From positions 1 to 64,000 of the forward strand of contig JAKFWA010000122.1 in NCBI GenBank assembly GCA_021732995.1: a stretch of DNA of 64,000 bases. The letters run 5' to 3'. The DNA is from Planctomycetaceae bacterium (GTDB taxonomy: Bacteria; Planctomycetota; Planctomycetia; Planctomycetales; Planctomycetaceae). Both the position numbers and the translations under genes were made by a program. Below the pieces are notes generated by a model. It did not search any database and was not told the origin of the DNA. It worked only from the letters and a program-made list of their open reading frames with translations. The stretch's first letter is position 1; each line of letters opens with the position of its first letter. Positions 24,484-34,026 of the stretch are shown here, in pieces.

Positions 24484-25298
24484 GAGGCCGCAGTCTCACC
24501 CTTCAACTCACGCCGCTGCTCGATCTGATGCTCATCATCATCTTCGCGCAGTACATCGAGATGGCTGACAAGGAAGATCAGCAGCGCGCGGAATCGAAAG
24601 CACGCGTCGTGGCGGCTCAGGATGAACTCACTCAATCGCGCGATGATCTGCAGAAGCTGGCAGCGGCATACGAAGAAATCTCGCGCGAGATGGCAGCCCG
24701 GCTGCGCGATCTCAATACGGCGAAGGATCAGGCGCAACGCAGTCGTGATGCGGCTGAGCACTATCGGCAGCAGCGCGACACCGTCGCCGAGCTGATGCCC
24801 GAATTGTTTGATCTGACCGATGAAGCCATTCAGCAGCTCATCAAAACGAAAGCTCCCGAGAACACGCGGCTGACTCCCGAGCAAGTCGAACGCCTGCGTC
24901 GCGAATTCAAGAAGCTGGCCGACAAGAAGCCCGAGGCCGCGCTACGCCACTTGCTGACGTTCGACGAGATGCGGAAGCGCTGCGACCTGTGGCAGCTCTA
25001 CGTGACCGAGACCGGCGTGGCCATCCTGAACGCCGATCGACAAACGCATCGCTTTCGAGCTGACACGGTTGAAGAGTTCGAATCGGAACTCTTTCAGCGT
25101 TACAAGCTGCTGCCGGAAACTAAGAGCCTCGTGATCATTCTGGTCTCGCACGGAGACCTCAGTGCTGGAGTGTATGAAGCGATGACCGAAGGGCTGCCGA
25201 AAGCAACCCGCCGCATGGCTCAAGACGCCGCCGGCCGAGCCCGCTTTGAATACGGCGTATTGGGCTTCACGAACGATCCCCCCGTGCCGGTGAAGTAA
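24480..25298 (+). CDS. ExbD/TolR-like protein with coiled coil and novel C-terminal domain
   Basis: The product is 272 residues. The N-terminus LTLQLTPLLDLMLIIIFAQ has the ExbD-type transmembrane segment with Asp15 as the proton-binding residue. A long coiled coil follows (about 30-110: many Gln, Glu, Arg, Ala heptads), then a soluble domain (about 150-272) not resembling OmpA or the classic TolR periplasmic domain. Its partner is the overlapping ExbB-like gene. The long coiled coil suggests a reach across the periplasm, as for a motor or wall-spanning transducer. Confidence 0.82.
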   Translation: MRGRSLTLQLTPLLDLMLIIIFAQYIEMADKEDQQRAESKARVVAAQDELTQSRDDLQKLAAAYEEISREMAARLRDLNTAKDQAQRSRDAAEHYRQQRDTVAELMPELFDLTDEAIQQLIKTKAPENTRLTPEQVERLRREFKKLADKKPEAALRHLLTFDEMRKRCDLWQLYVTETGVAILNADRQTHRFRADTVEEFESELFQRYKLLPETKSLVIILVSHGDLSAGVYEAMTEGLPKATRRMAQDAAGRARFEYGVLGFTNDPPVPVK

Positions 25299-25472
25299 GT
25301 CGAATTCCAGTGCTGATTGTCGTCTTTGGCGCCGCGAAAGACGACTCTGGTCAACGTACGGTTCCGGCCCTGGAGTGGTCAGCGACTCCTTCGATGCTCG
25401 CCGAGTCTTACTGTGGGATGCTAAGTTTCCGGTTGGTTCCTCACGTTCGACTGCCACTTGAGTCCCGCCAAC

Positions 25473-28226
25473 ATGCAGCACTTCTTGCGCTCGTTCTGGA
25501 TGCTTGCTCTCGTTGTCAGTAGCACTTCGCTGTGCGCCGAGGACCGCGTCGACTTCGCGAAGCACGTGCGTCCGATTCTGGAGAAGCAATGCTTCCGCTG
25601 CCACAACGCCGAGAAGCAGGAAGGCGGCTTGCGTCTGGACCTGCGAGCTTCCGGCCTGAAAGGTGGAGACAACTATGCTCCGGCGATTCTGCCGGGCAAG
25701 AGTGCGAAAAGTCCGCTCATCGACTTCATCAGCCGCGACGATGCTGACCTCCGCATGCCGCCGAAGGGAGATCGTCTGTCGGCGGCTGAGATCAAGCTGC
25801 TCAGCCTGTGGATTGATCAAGGAGCAGACTGGCCGGCCGAGACTGACGCGCTCGCGAATGCTGGAGCGAAGCATTGGTCGTTTCAACCGGTGCAGCGTTC
25901 ACAGCCGCCGCAGGTCAAGCTAGCCGCAACCGGAAACGCCAACGCGATCGATGCCTTCATCGCCGAGAAGTTGAACGCGAAGGAACTGGCTCACTCGCCG
26001 CGTGCGGATCGTCGCACGTTGATTCGCCGCCTGAACCTCATCATGCACGGCCTGCCGCCAACGCCGGAAGCGATCGACGCCTTCATCAAGGACGATTCGC
26101 CCGACGCCTGGAAGAAGTTGGTTGATGCCGCGCTGGACAGCCCGCGCTATGGCGAGCGTTGGGCGCAGCATTGGCTCGACCTGGTCCGCTTTGGCGAGAC
26201 TCATGGGTTTGAAACCAATCGCGAACGACCCAACGCGTGGCCTTACCGCGACTACATCATCCGCGCCCTCAACGCTGACAAGCCGTACGACCAGTTCATC
26301 CGCGAGCAGGTGGCGGGTGATGCGCTGGGAGCTGACGTCGGAACGGGCTTCCTCGTCGCCGGGCCGAACGACATCGTGAAGAGTTCCGACATCAACCTGA
26401 CGCTCATGCAACGCCAGGACGAGCTGACGGACATCGTCAACACGACGGGTGTGACGTTCCTGGGACTGACGCTCGGCTGCGCACGATGCCACAACCACAA
26501 GTTTGATCCGATCACGCAGCGTGACTTCTTCGCTCTGCAGGCGGTCTTTGCCGGTGTGCAGCACGCCGACCGCAACTTGCCGCCAACGCCCGAACGAGTC
26601 AGCCAGCTCGCAGCGATTGATCGCCGGATCGACGCACTGGTGAAACAACTGGAACCGTTCCGCTCACCGCTGCGTGAGCCGGTCAATGCGCAGCACAACG
26701 TCGAACGCTTCACGGCACAGACTGCGAAGTACGTCCGCTTCACCGTGCTGGCGACAAACGGCGGCCAGCCGTGTGTCGATGAACTCGAGATCTTCAGCGA
26801 GGGTAAGAACGTCGCGCTGTCGAAAGCAGGCACGCGCGTCACGTGCTCGAGTTCGCTGCCCGGCTATGCCATTCATAAGCTCGAACACGTCAACGACGGG
26901 CAGTACGGCAACAGTCACAGTTGGATCTCGAACGAGTCCGGCGGCTGGGTGCAGGTTGAGCTGCCAGCAGCGGTGCCGATTGATCGCGTCGAGTGGGGTC
27001 GCGACCGCGAAGGCAAGTTCAAGGACCGCATGCCAACGCGTTACCGCCTGGAATGCGCGGCCGAGCCTGATCAATGGAAACTCGTCGCCAGCTCCGATGA
27101 CCGGCAGCCGTTCTCTGATCAGGCGAATGCGCAAGCCAGCTACCGCTTCGACGACGCACCAGCCGCAGAGGCCGAGCAGGGCAAACGCTGGCTCGCCGAA
27201 CTGGAAGCCGCTCGCAAGGAGAAAACGCAGATCAATCAGAGTGCTCTGGCTTACGTCGGAACGTTCCAGCAGCCCGGCCCGGTGCATCGCCTCTATCGCG
27301 GTGAGCCGTCCGCCAAGCGTGAGGAAGTCGCACCGGACACCATTGAACTGCTCGGCAGTCTGAAGCTGACTTCCGCCACACCGGAGCAGGAACGTCGCCG
27401 CAAGCTGGCCGACTGGCTGACCAGCAAGAGCAACCCGCTCACCGCACGCGTGCTGGTGAACCGCCTGTGGCAGTTCCACTTTGGCCGCGGGCTGGTTGAT
27501 ACTACCAATGACTTTGGTCGCAACGGCGTCGCTCCGACTCATCCTGAGTTGCTGGACTGGCTGGCGAGCGAGCTGATGGACAGCGGCTGGTCGATCAAGC
27601 ACGTGCAGCGATTGATCCTGATGTCCCACACCTGGCAGCAGGACAGTCGCCCGCAGGCGCGCGGGATCGAAGTCGATGGCGGAGGCCAGTTGTTGTGGCG
27701 TTTCTCGCCGCGACGTCTGGAAGCGGAAGCCATTCACGACAGCATTCTGGCCGTGTCCGGAGTGCTCGACGTCCGCATGGGCGGACCGGGCTATGACGGC
27801 TTCGAGGTGCAGTATGAAAATGTGCGGCACTACTTCCCGAAGAAAACGTTCGGCCAGGACGACTATCGCCGCATGGTCTACATGAAGAAGGTGCGTGCCG
27901 AGAAAGAATCCACCTTCGGTGCCTTCGACTGCCCGGACGCCAGCCAGGTGGTCGCGCGTCGCACATCGTCCACAACGCCGCTGCAGGCTCTGAACCTGCT
28001 CAACAGCGACTTCATTCAGCATCAAGCTCAACTGTTGACCGCGCGGCTGCGCAAAGACGCCGGTGATTCAACCACGGCGCAGGTGAAGCGCGCGTTCCAG
28101 TTGAGCTTCGGCCGCGAACCCACTCTCGACGAACAAACCGACGCCGCGCAATTCGTCGATCAGCACGGCTTGCTCCTCTTCTGCCGAGCCCTCTTCAACG
28201 CCAACGAATTGTTGTTTGTGCCTTAG
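25473..28226 (+). CDS. DUF1549/DUF1553 cytochrome-type protein with embedded F5/8C-like domain
   Basis: The product is 917 residues from the ATG at 25473. A signal peptide (about 1-23) precedes the PSCyt1-type heme domain with C40-F-R-C-H44. DUF1549 spans about 155-375, including CARCHNHKFDP. A discoidin-like beta domain (about 410-545: AKYVRFTVLATNGGQPCVDELEIF) follows, then DUF1553 (about 630-880: LADWLTSKSNPLTARVLVNRLWQFHFGRGLV, then LLNSDFIQHQA). These are large periplasmic proteins of planctomycetes with suspected redox or polysaccharide-linked roles; the function is not known. No DUF1501 gene follows here, unlike at 45 kb. Confidence 0.92.
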   Translation: MQHFLRSFWMLALVVSSTSLCAEDRVDFAKHVRPILEKQCFRCHNAEKQEGGLRLDLRASGLKGGDNYAPAILPGKSAKSPLIDFISRDDADLRMPPKGDRLSAAEIKLLSLWIDQGADWPAETDALANAGAKHWSFQPVQRSQPPQVKLAATGNANAIDAFIAEKLNAKELAHSPRADRRTLIRRLNLIMHGLPPTPEAIDAFIKDDSPDAWKKLVDAALDSPRYGERWAQHWLDLVRFGETHGFETNRERPNAWPYRDYIIRALNADKPYDQFIREQVAGDALGADVGTGFLVAGPNDIVKSSDINLTLMQRQDELTDIVNTTGVTFLGLTLGCARCHNHKFDPITQRDFFALQAVFAGVQHADRNLPPTPERVSQLAAIDRRIDALVKQLEPFRSPLREPVNAQHNVERFTAQTAKYVRFTVLATNGGQPCVDELEIFSEGKNVALSKAGTRVTCSSSLPGYAIHKLEHVNDGQYGNSHSWISNESGGWVQVELPAAVPIDRVEWGRDREGKFKDRMPTRYRLECAAEPDQWKLVASSDDRQPFSDQANAQASYRFDDAPAAEAEQGKRWLAELEAARKEKTQINQSALAYVGTFQQPGPVHRLYRGEPSAKREEVAPDTIELLGSLKLTSATPEQERRRKLADWLTSKSNPLTARVLVNRLWQFHFGRGLVDTTNDFGRNGVAPTHPELLDWLASELMDSGWSIKHVQRLILMSHTWQQDSRPQARGIEVDGGGQLLWRFSPRRLEAEAIHDSILAVSGVLDVRMGGPGYDGFEVQYENVRHYFPKKTFGQDDYRRMVYMKKVRAEKESTFGAFDCPDASQVVARRTSSTTPLQALNLLNSDFIQHQAQLLTARLRKDAGDSTTAQVKRAFQLSFGREPTLDEQTDAAQFVDQHGLLLFCRALFNANELLFVP

Positions 28227-28322
28227 CAGCCGGGTTCCATCGCCGAGCCATATCAAATCGGAGAATTCTGACACTCCGTCGCACGCCCAATTCGGCACGA
28301 CTTGCTCTCTGCAATCGACAAC

Positions 28323-30734
28323 TCACGCCTGCTGATCGGCCTGGTAGAAGCGGTTGGCGACCAGATGTTCGAGGCAGAAGGCGACGAGCAGCATGGCCAG
28401 AACGGTCGGGAAGGCTTCCACGCCGAGACGCCCCGTCGTGACCGACTTCTCCAGACCATCAATACTGGTCGCGATGCTGTAGCGTTTTTCGCCCAGCCAT
28501 TGGTCCAGATCCACCGTGCTCAACCGCGTAAAGTTGCTTTCCTCGGGAGGCGGATTGACGGCGAAGCCAGCCTCAAACGGGGTTTCGGCTTGAGCGGAAA
28601 GCACTCCGAACTGGCCACGCTCATCCAGCGGAGAGATGCTTAATTCCACCGCGCCCTCCGCGATCTTGCCCGGCAGTTGCACGCCGCTGGGCTTGCGCAG
28701 CAGATAGTCCTTGATGGGCTTCTCGCGATTCAACGGAACAAGCGCCGTTTCGCCGGCGACGAAATTCACGCGCGCCTCAGTGCGCCGCGAGAGGTACTGC
28801 ATCATCTGATCAACAAGCATCAGGAAGTAGGCTGGCGACTGACGCGGCAGTTCATTCCATTCGCCCTTGAGGTCGAAGGCTGTCGTCACCATGACCGTAC
28901 GGCCCTGACCGTGCATCCGCTCGATGAATGCGGGGCTGGCCAGATTGTCCGCATACGGGACGATAACTTTCGCATCAGGTTGAGTTTTCACTTTCCAGTA
29001 ACGGCGAATGTCGACCGACATCAGTTCAGCCGCCACGCCGGGACCGTCGAACTTCTTAATCAGCGGGTGGCTGGTGTCCTTCAGATCGAGCGACTTCGCC
29101 GGGCGGAAGTTCAGCGGAGCGACGAGTTCAGCGGGCAGCACGGACTTCGCGACGTCGCTGTTATAGCCCAACGAGTTGATACCGGCGGCAGGACCGCCCT
29201 CAGCTCCGAGGATGACTGCCAGACCGCCTCCCGCGGCGACATAGTCCGCCACTTTCTTCCAGAGCTTCTCCGACGAACCGTTCACGTTAACGAAGCAGAC
29301 CACGTCAAACGCCGATAGATCGGTCGCTTCAAGTTTCGCCTGCGGTACGTAGCTGGCCCGGTACTGCAACACTTCCAGACCGGTCTGGAGTTCGTCGCCC
29401 TCGTCCTCGCGCGGGGACGTGATCAGCACTCGAATCGCAGGGTCGACGCGCACTGCGAAATCCAGCCGGTTGTCCTCCACGAGAGGGTCCGATGAAACCA
29501 GTCGCAGTTGGCCGCGTTCAATGCGACGCATCAGCCCGGACAGCATGAACTGTACTTCGGGAACAACGCTGTCCGTCAGCTTGACCGTCCGCTGGTCCTT
29601 CTTGACCAACTCGCCGCCCGGTGCCGCGAGGAGCAACTCCACCACCTGATCCTGATCGGCGAAGCCGACCGATGGCAGGCTCGCCGCCAGCGTCGTCAGG
29701 CCGCCTTCAGCGACGCATTCCTGAGTCAGCCGCAGTTTCGTCAGAGCCATGTTGCGGGGTTGCTCAACGCCGACATCAATCACGTACACGCCGAGCCAGG
29801 CCAGTCGCTTCAGTTCATCCTGCAGAAATCGCCCGGGACTCTTCGCCCACGCGGATTGAGCCAGATCAGTGAAGAGATAGACCTCACGAATCAGGCCGTC
29901 CGAGCGATCATCAACTTCGGTGTCGGGCAGTTCCGCGATCACACGGCTGCGGTCGTCCTCCTGCATCACCAGAGCGGCCCGCAAGCGATCATTCAATGGC
30001 GAGGAGATGATGGTCGACTTGATGCCTTCCACACGGTTCTTCGCCGCAGACAAGTCGGCCTGAAAGAGAACAGGTTCGTTCGTGGAATTGTCAGCGATGG
30101 CCACTCGGCTGCGCGACGGCAGCTTGGCAAGGTGCTGATTCGCGATCCGCTTGGCAACATCCAGCCGGGTTTCACCTTCACGGGTGTAAGCCATGCTCAG
30201 GGAAGAATCGAATACGAACACAGCGGCCACAGGTGTGTCTTCATCGACCGTCGGCCGCGGTGCAGCCATCGCCTCGGCCAACCGGTGCTGATAGGGCCAA
30301 CCCACCAGCAGGAGCGCCAGCAGCACGGAAGCTGCAAGCAGTCCGCTGCGAAGGTAGGTTTGACGGCTGCTCAATACATGCTGCGGCAGCTTGCTCTTGC
30401 GCCAGGCGTACTCCACACCGAACCCAACCGCCGCAGTGATTCCGACGATGCCCGCGAGCGTGGCAATTTCCGTCCACGTCATCGAGTAGTCAGCGGGCGG
30501 CAATGAAGGTCGAGCGACGGCCAGCGCGATTGCCGCGAGCACGGCCATGCGCAGCAGCAGCAGGCTCAGATGCTTCAATCGCATGCGGCGAACGTTTTGC
30601 AGACGTCGCTGCTGAACCAGACGCAGAGCGGGGAACATCAACTTCTTCGGCTTAGCGCGCATCAGCAGGTGCAACATCACCGGCACGGCGATGAAGCCCA
30701 ACGCATACAGCAGGCCTTCGTTCACAAACGACAT
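28323..30734 (-). CDS. BatA/vWA membrane protein with glutamine-amidotransferase-like domain
   Basis: The product is 803 residues. The BatA N-terminal motif (LLYALGFIAVPVMLHLLMRAKPKKLMFPALRLVQ) is followed by three transmembrane helices and a von Willebrand A domain whose MIDAS reads DSSLS (Asp176, Ser178, Ser180). A class I glutamine-amidotransferase-like segment follows (about 475-525, DVVCFVNVNGSS...GGGLAVILGAEGGP), then a beta-rich part, and a C-terminal helix (about 778-798). BatA-like proteins are thought to act in envelope assembly or stress tolerance. Usually a BatA gene comes with MoxR, DUF58 and other Bat genes; here it is alone. Confidence 0.88.
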   Translation of the reverse strand: MSFVNEGLLYALGFIAVPVMLHLLMRAKPKKLMFPALRLVQQRRLQNVRRMRLKHLSLLLLRMAVLAAIALAVARPSLPPADYSMTWTEIATLAGIVGITAAVGFGVEYAWRKSKLPQHVLSSRQTYLRSGLLAASVLLALLLVGWPYQHRLAEAMAAPRPTVDEDTPVAAVFVFDSSLSMAYTREGETRLDVAKRIANQHLAKLPSRSRVAIADNSTNEPVLFQADLSAAKNRVEGIKSTIISSPLNDRLRAALVMQEDDRSRVIAELPDTEVDDRSDGLIREVYLFTDLAQSAWAKSPGRFLQDELKRLAWLGVYVIDVGVEQPRNMALTKLRLTQECVAEGGLTTLAASLPSVGFADQDQVVELLLAAPGGELVKKDQRTVKLTDSVVPEVQFMLSGLMRRIERGQLRLVSSDPLVEDNRLDFAVRVDPAIRVLITSPREDEGDELQTGLEVLQYRASYVPQAKLEATDLSAFDVVCFVNVNGSSEKLWKKVADYVAAGGGLAVILGAEGGPAAGINSLGYNSDVAKSVLPAELVAPLNFRPAKSLDLKDTSHPLIKKFDGPGVAAELMSVDIRRYWKVKTQPDAKVIVPYADNLASPAFIERMHGQGRTVMVTTAFDLKGEWNELPRQSPAYFLMLVDQMMQYLSRRTEARVNFVAGETALVPLNREKPIKDYLLRKPSGVQLPGKIAEGAVELSISPLDERGQFGVLSAQAETPFEAGFAVNPPPEESNFTRLSTVDLDQWLGEKRYSIATSIDGLEKSVTTGRLGVEAFPTVLAMLLVAFCLEHLVANRFYQADQQA

Positions 30735-30792
30735 GGAAGTTTCAGGTTCCCGATTTCAACGCCGACGCGGACAATCACCCGGCACATTGATG

Positions 30793-32109
30793 CTACAGCT
30801 CTCGATCCGCCGGTCGATAGAAGAGTGCAACAGGAACGACGATCAGCGCCAACACTGCGAAGATCGTCGATGGTGTTGGTTTCTGGAAACCGGCTTGTTC
30901 AACAGCCGCCAGCAGCTTCGCGAAGACTCCCACGAAGACGGCAGAAATCAGGATGCCGATCCAGTTCGCGAGGTTCATCGTGCCGATCATCCGGCCCTTG
31001 AGTTCCTCTGGCGGTGACGCCTGTAACACCACCTGCAGCGGAACCACGAATAGCCCGGCCGATACTCCCAGGCCAACCAGCGCGACCCGGGCGATCCACT
31101 CCAGCACGCTCACTGGCAAACTCTTCCACTGAGCCGCCAGAGCCACCAGCGTGAGCACGACCAGCATCGCACTCATCAACCATGAACCTAGCGTGACCAG
31201 TCCGAAGCGAATCCGACCGCGTGAGAACTTGCCGGCAATTCCGCAGCCGGCAGCGATCCCCACGCCCATGCACGCAGCGAGAATGCTGGTGGGGCCGTCG
31301 CTCAGTCCCAGCTCAACTTTCCCCAACACATTGACTGAGGGCTGAACCACTCCACCCATGAACCAGAACAAGGATGTCAGCAGCAGCACGCCGCTCAGGA
31401 AGCGGTCGCGCTTCAAGAGAGTCCAGGTATCCGAGTTGATACCGAGCGCCGACCAGCTCCACTTGAGATCAGGTTGCACAGCGTGTGTGCGTCTGACGAA
31501 CAGAACCGAGATTGTTCCCAGCGTGGCGAAGATCACGCATCCAAAGCTGATCTGCACCAGTCCGGCTTGACCCTCCAGAAGTTCTTTACCGTACCCGGCG
31601 AACGACATCCCGAAGATGATCGCCAGAAACGTCGTCATCTGGAAAATCCCATTCACGAAGGGCAATGCGCTCTTGGGAAACAACTCGGGCAGAATGCCAT
31701 ACTTGCACGGGCCAAAGAACGTGCTGTGCAGACTCAGGCAGAACAGCACGGCGAAGACCGGAGCCAACCGGTCTGACCAGAACGCGGCCATTCCAGCTAG
31801 CGTGATGCCGATCTCCAGAACCTTGTAGAGCACGATGCCGCGCTGCTTGCTGGTGCGGTCCGACACAAAGCCAGCTATGCCGGAGAACAGAACCCAAGGC
31901 AACGCAAAAGCCACAAGTGCCTTGGACTGATACGTATTCGGATCGAGACCGGCCGCCTTCTCATGATCAATGCACAGCAGCAAGACCAGTTGCTTGAAAA
32001 CGTTGTCGTTGAAAGCGCCTAGAAACTGCCCGCCTGTCAGTCCGAGGAAAGATCGGCGGTCGTAAGGCTCAGGAGCCGAGTGGGGAGTTGTTGCTGCGTC
32101 AGAAGTCAT
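30793..32109 (-). CDS. MFS transporter, lysophospholipid-transporter (LplT)-like
   Basis: The product is 438 residues with about 12 transmembrane segments. The signature GGQFLGAFNDNVFKQLVLLL and the FGPCKYGILPELFPKSALPFVNG motif are typical of LplT, which flips lysophosphatidylethanolamine to the inner leaflet. The acyltransferase domain (Aas) that partners LplT in many bacteria is not in this gene or the window. Divergently oriented to queG. Confidence 0.88.
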   Translation of the reverse strand: MTSDAATTPHSAPEPYDRRSFLGLTGGQFLGAFNDNVFKQLVLLLCIDHEKAAGLDPNTYQSKALVAFALPWVLFSGIAGFVSDRTSKQRGIVLYKVLEIGITLAGMAAFWSDRLAPVFAVLFCLSLHSTFFGPCKYGILPELFPKSALPFVNGIFQMTTFLAIIFGMSFAGYGKELLEGQAGLVQISFGCVIFATLGTISVLFVRRTHAVQPDLKWSWSALGINSDTWTLLKRDRFLSGVLLLTSLFWFMGGVVQPSVNVLGKVELGLSDGPTSILAACMGVGIAAGCGIAGKFSRGRIRFGLVTLGSWLMSAMLVVLTLVALAAQWKSLPVSVLEWIARVALVGLGVSAGLFVVPLQVVLQASPPEELKGRMIGTMNLANWIGILISAVFVGVFAKLLAAVEQAGFQKPTPSTIFAVLALIVVPVALFYRPADREL

Positions 32110-32304
32110 AAGCGGAACACGCCAAAAACGTGAGGTCGGTCTTAGTTCAATCGAGCTGGGCGAACTCAGGCCAGCCGAGCCCGCCCGTTTCCAGTCTGAC
32201 CGATCTGCGGCGAATGGTCATCAGCGCGTGATCCCAACTGCCGCAGTGGTGAAGGCTCCTCTATCATAATCGCTTTTAGTTCGCGTTTTTGATGCAGGAA
32301 GTGG

Positions 32305-33372
32305 ATGGCCAGTTCGACACCCGATGCCCCGTCTGAAGAGTTTGCCCGCGCGGTGAAGGCCGAGGCGCGGCGCATCGGCTTCGACCTGGTGGGCATCGCC
32401 CCGGCGGTTTCGCCGACAACCATCGACTACTTCCGCGAGTGGTTCTCGGCCGGGTATGCCGGAGAAATGCACTACGTCGCTCGGCGCGAAGCCGCTTACG
32501 AGCATCCACAGAAGGTGCTGGCGCCCGTTCGCAGCTTGATCGTCGTCGCTCAGAATTATTTCACTCCAGATTCCGCGACGAATGCTCAGCCGCCCGCGAA
32601 AGTCGCTCGCTATGCACGAGGTACCGGCGACTACCACACCGTGTTGAAAGAACGTCTGCAGCAACTGGCTGACTTTCTGCATGAGCAGCGACCCGGCTGT
32701 CGCACCCGGCCTGCCGTCGATACGGCTCCGCTGCTGGAACGCGACTACGCGCGTCTCGCGGGGCTCGGCTGGTTTGGCAAGAACACCATGCTGATCAACC
32801 GGCAGGTCGGCAGTTGGATGTTCCTGGGGGCGCTGCTGACGGACCTCGATCTTCCCCCCGATCAGCCGCACGAGACCGCTCACTGCGGAACGTGTACTCG
32901 TTGTCTGGATGCGTGCCCGACCGATGCCTTCGTCGCCCCGCATGTACTCGATGCGCGAAAGTGTATTTCGTACCTGACGATTGAACTGCGCGATGACCCG
33001 ATTCCCGTTGAACTGCGACCGCAGATGAACGAATGGATTTTCGGCTGCGACGTTTGCCAGGACGTTTGCCCGTGGAATCGCAAGGCGCCAGCCACCACCG
33101 TGCCCGAATTCGCACCGCGCGAGGATCTGTCGCTGGTTGATCTCGCCGAGCTGCTGAATCTCGATGAAGCGGAATATCAGAGACGGTTTGCTCCGACCCC
33201 GCTGGAACGCCCGCGCCGCGCGGGCCTGATCCGCAACGCCGCCATCGCCGCAGGGAACTCGCGCGACCAACGGTTTGTGCCGCAACTCACGCGATTGCTC
33301 GCCGACACCGAGCCTCTGATTCGCGAAGCCGCCGCCTGGGCGCTGAAACGAATCGGTTCGGATTCTGACTGA
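32305..33372 (+). CDS. queG: Epoxyqueuosine reductase QueG
   Basis: The product is 355 residues; the ATG at 32305 has AGGAAG 3 bases upstream. It converts epoxyqueuosine to queuosine at the wobble base of tRNAs with GUN anticodons, using cobalamin and two [4Fe-4S] clusters. The N-terminal cobalamin domain has VDTAPLLER (Asp139, the general acid) and GLGWFGKNTMLI. The ferredoxin part has C194, C197, C200, C204 and C248, C251, C255. HEAT-type helices close the C-terminus (NAAIAAGNSRDQRFVPQL...AAAWALKRIG). Confidence 0.97.
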   Translation: MASSTPDAPSEEFARAVKAEARRIGFDLVGIAPAVSPTTIDYFREWFSAGYAGEMHYVARREAAYEHPQKVLAPVRSLIVVAQNYFTPDSATNAQPPAKVARYARGTGDYHTVLKERLQQLADFLHEQRPGCRTRPAVDTAPLLERDYARLAGLGWFGKNTMLINRQVGSWMFLGALLTDLDLPPDQPHETAHCGTCTRCLDACPTDAFVAPHVLDARKCISYLTIELRDDPIPVELRPQMNEWIFGCDVCQDVCPWNRKAPATTVPEFAPREDLSLVDLAELLNLDEAEYQRRFAPTPLERPRRAGLIRNAAIAAGNSRDQRFVPQLTRLLADTEPLIREAAAWALKRIGSDSD

Positions 33373-33412
33373 AACTCGTCGGGCATGCGTGACCGCAGCT
33401 TGAAGTCTCTGC

Positions 33413-33889
33413 TCAACGAGGCTCAGATTTGGTCTGCTCAAGAGCAGCGTTAAAGCTCGCTACGAGCGCCTCACCCCAGATCTGACTTGATCGCCCCTGC
33501 TCGAGATCAACAGTCAGTTCCGCATGATCGAGCCGGATCACACCGTGGTTGCCGAAGACCGTAAGTTGCACCAGAGAGTCGGCATCATCGGCAACCGAAA
33601 CAATCAGTGTACGTCCACGATCATCCACGCCCATCGCATGCACCAGCCGCGCAGGAAACGACACGCGGACACGCCACGTCGTCGGTCCCAGCCGCAACGC
33701 GATATCACACAAATCAACCGCCTTCAGCAGGACCTGCAGCAGCGAGCCGGTCACCTCGACTGTTGACACGTCGCCCAGTGGCAATTGCCAATGCAAGCGG
33801 ACGTTGACGATCTCTCCGGCTTTACCCGTCGCCAACGCCGCATGCAGGCTGGTGCGCAGTTCCGGCAGCGAGATCGAAGTCAACAACAT
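33413..33889 (-). CDS. Unrecognised soluble protein
   Basis: The product is 158 residues from the ATG at 33889, with GAGGA upstream; a GTG sits one codon earlier. The sequence has alternating beta and amphipathic stretches and the phrase LVQLTVFGNHGVIRLDHAEL, which recalls the C-terminal domain of Gfo/Idh/MocA-type dehydrogenases without its NAD-binding half. No enzyme motif is visible. Could be an orphan domain or an unrelated planctomycete protein. Confidence 0.6.
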   Translation of the reverse strand: MLLTSISLPELRTSLHAALATGKAGEIVNVRLHWQLPLGDVSTVEVTGSLLQVLLKAVDLCDIALRLGPTTWRVRVSFPARLVHAMGVDDRGRTLIVSVADDADSLVQLTVFGNHGVIRLDHAELTVDLEQGRSSQIWGEALVASFNAALEQTKSEPR

Positions 33890-34026
33890 CACGCGTCCTC
33901 AAGAACCCGGTTGACGAAGATGCAGAGTACGTAGAGAGGCAGCGTGTGAAAGTAGCCACCTCGCCCGACGCCGTCATCTTTGGGAACCTGCGTTCGTGAC
34001 CAGGACTCGTCTCCTATGGACTCAGA

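Noticed and set aside
23809-25298. Possible Zorya (ZorAB) defence system
   Set aside because: Only the MotA-like/ExbD-like pair is present. The C-terminal domain is not OmpA-like and there is no ZorC, ZorD or ZorE gene nearby.
26664-28031. 455-codon minus-strand open frame
   Set aside because: Antisense to the DUF1549/DUF1553 gene; no protein motifs.
32221-33441. 406-codon minus-strand open frame
   Set aside because: Antisense to queG, whose motifs are complete on the other strand.
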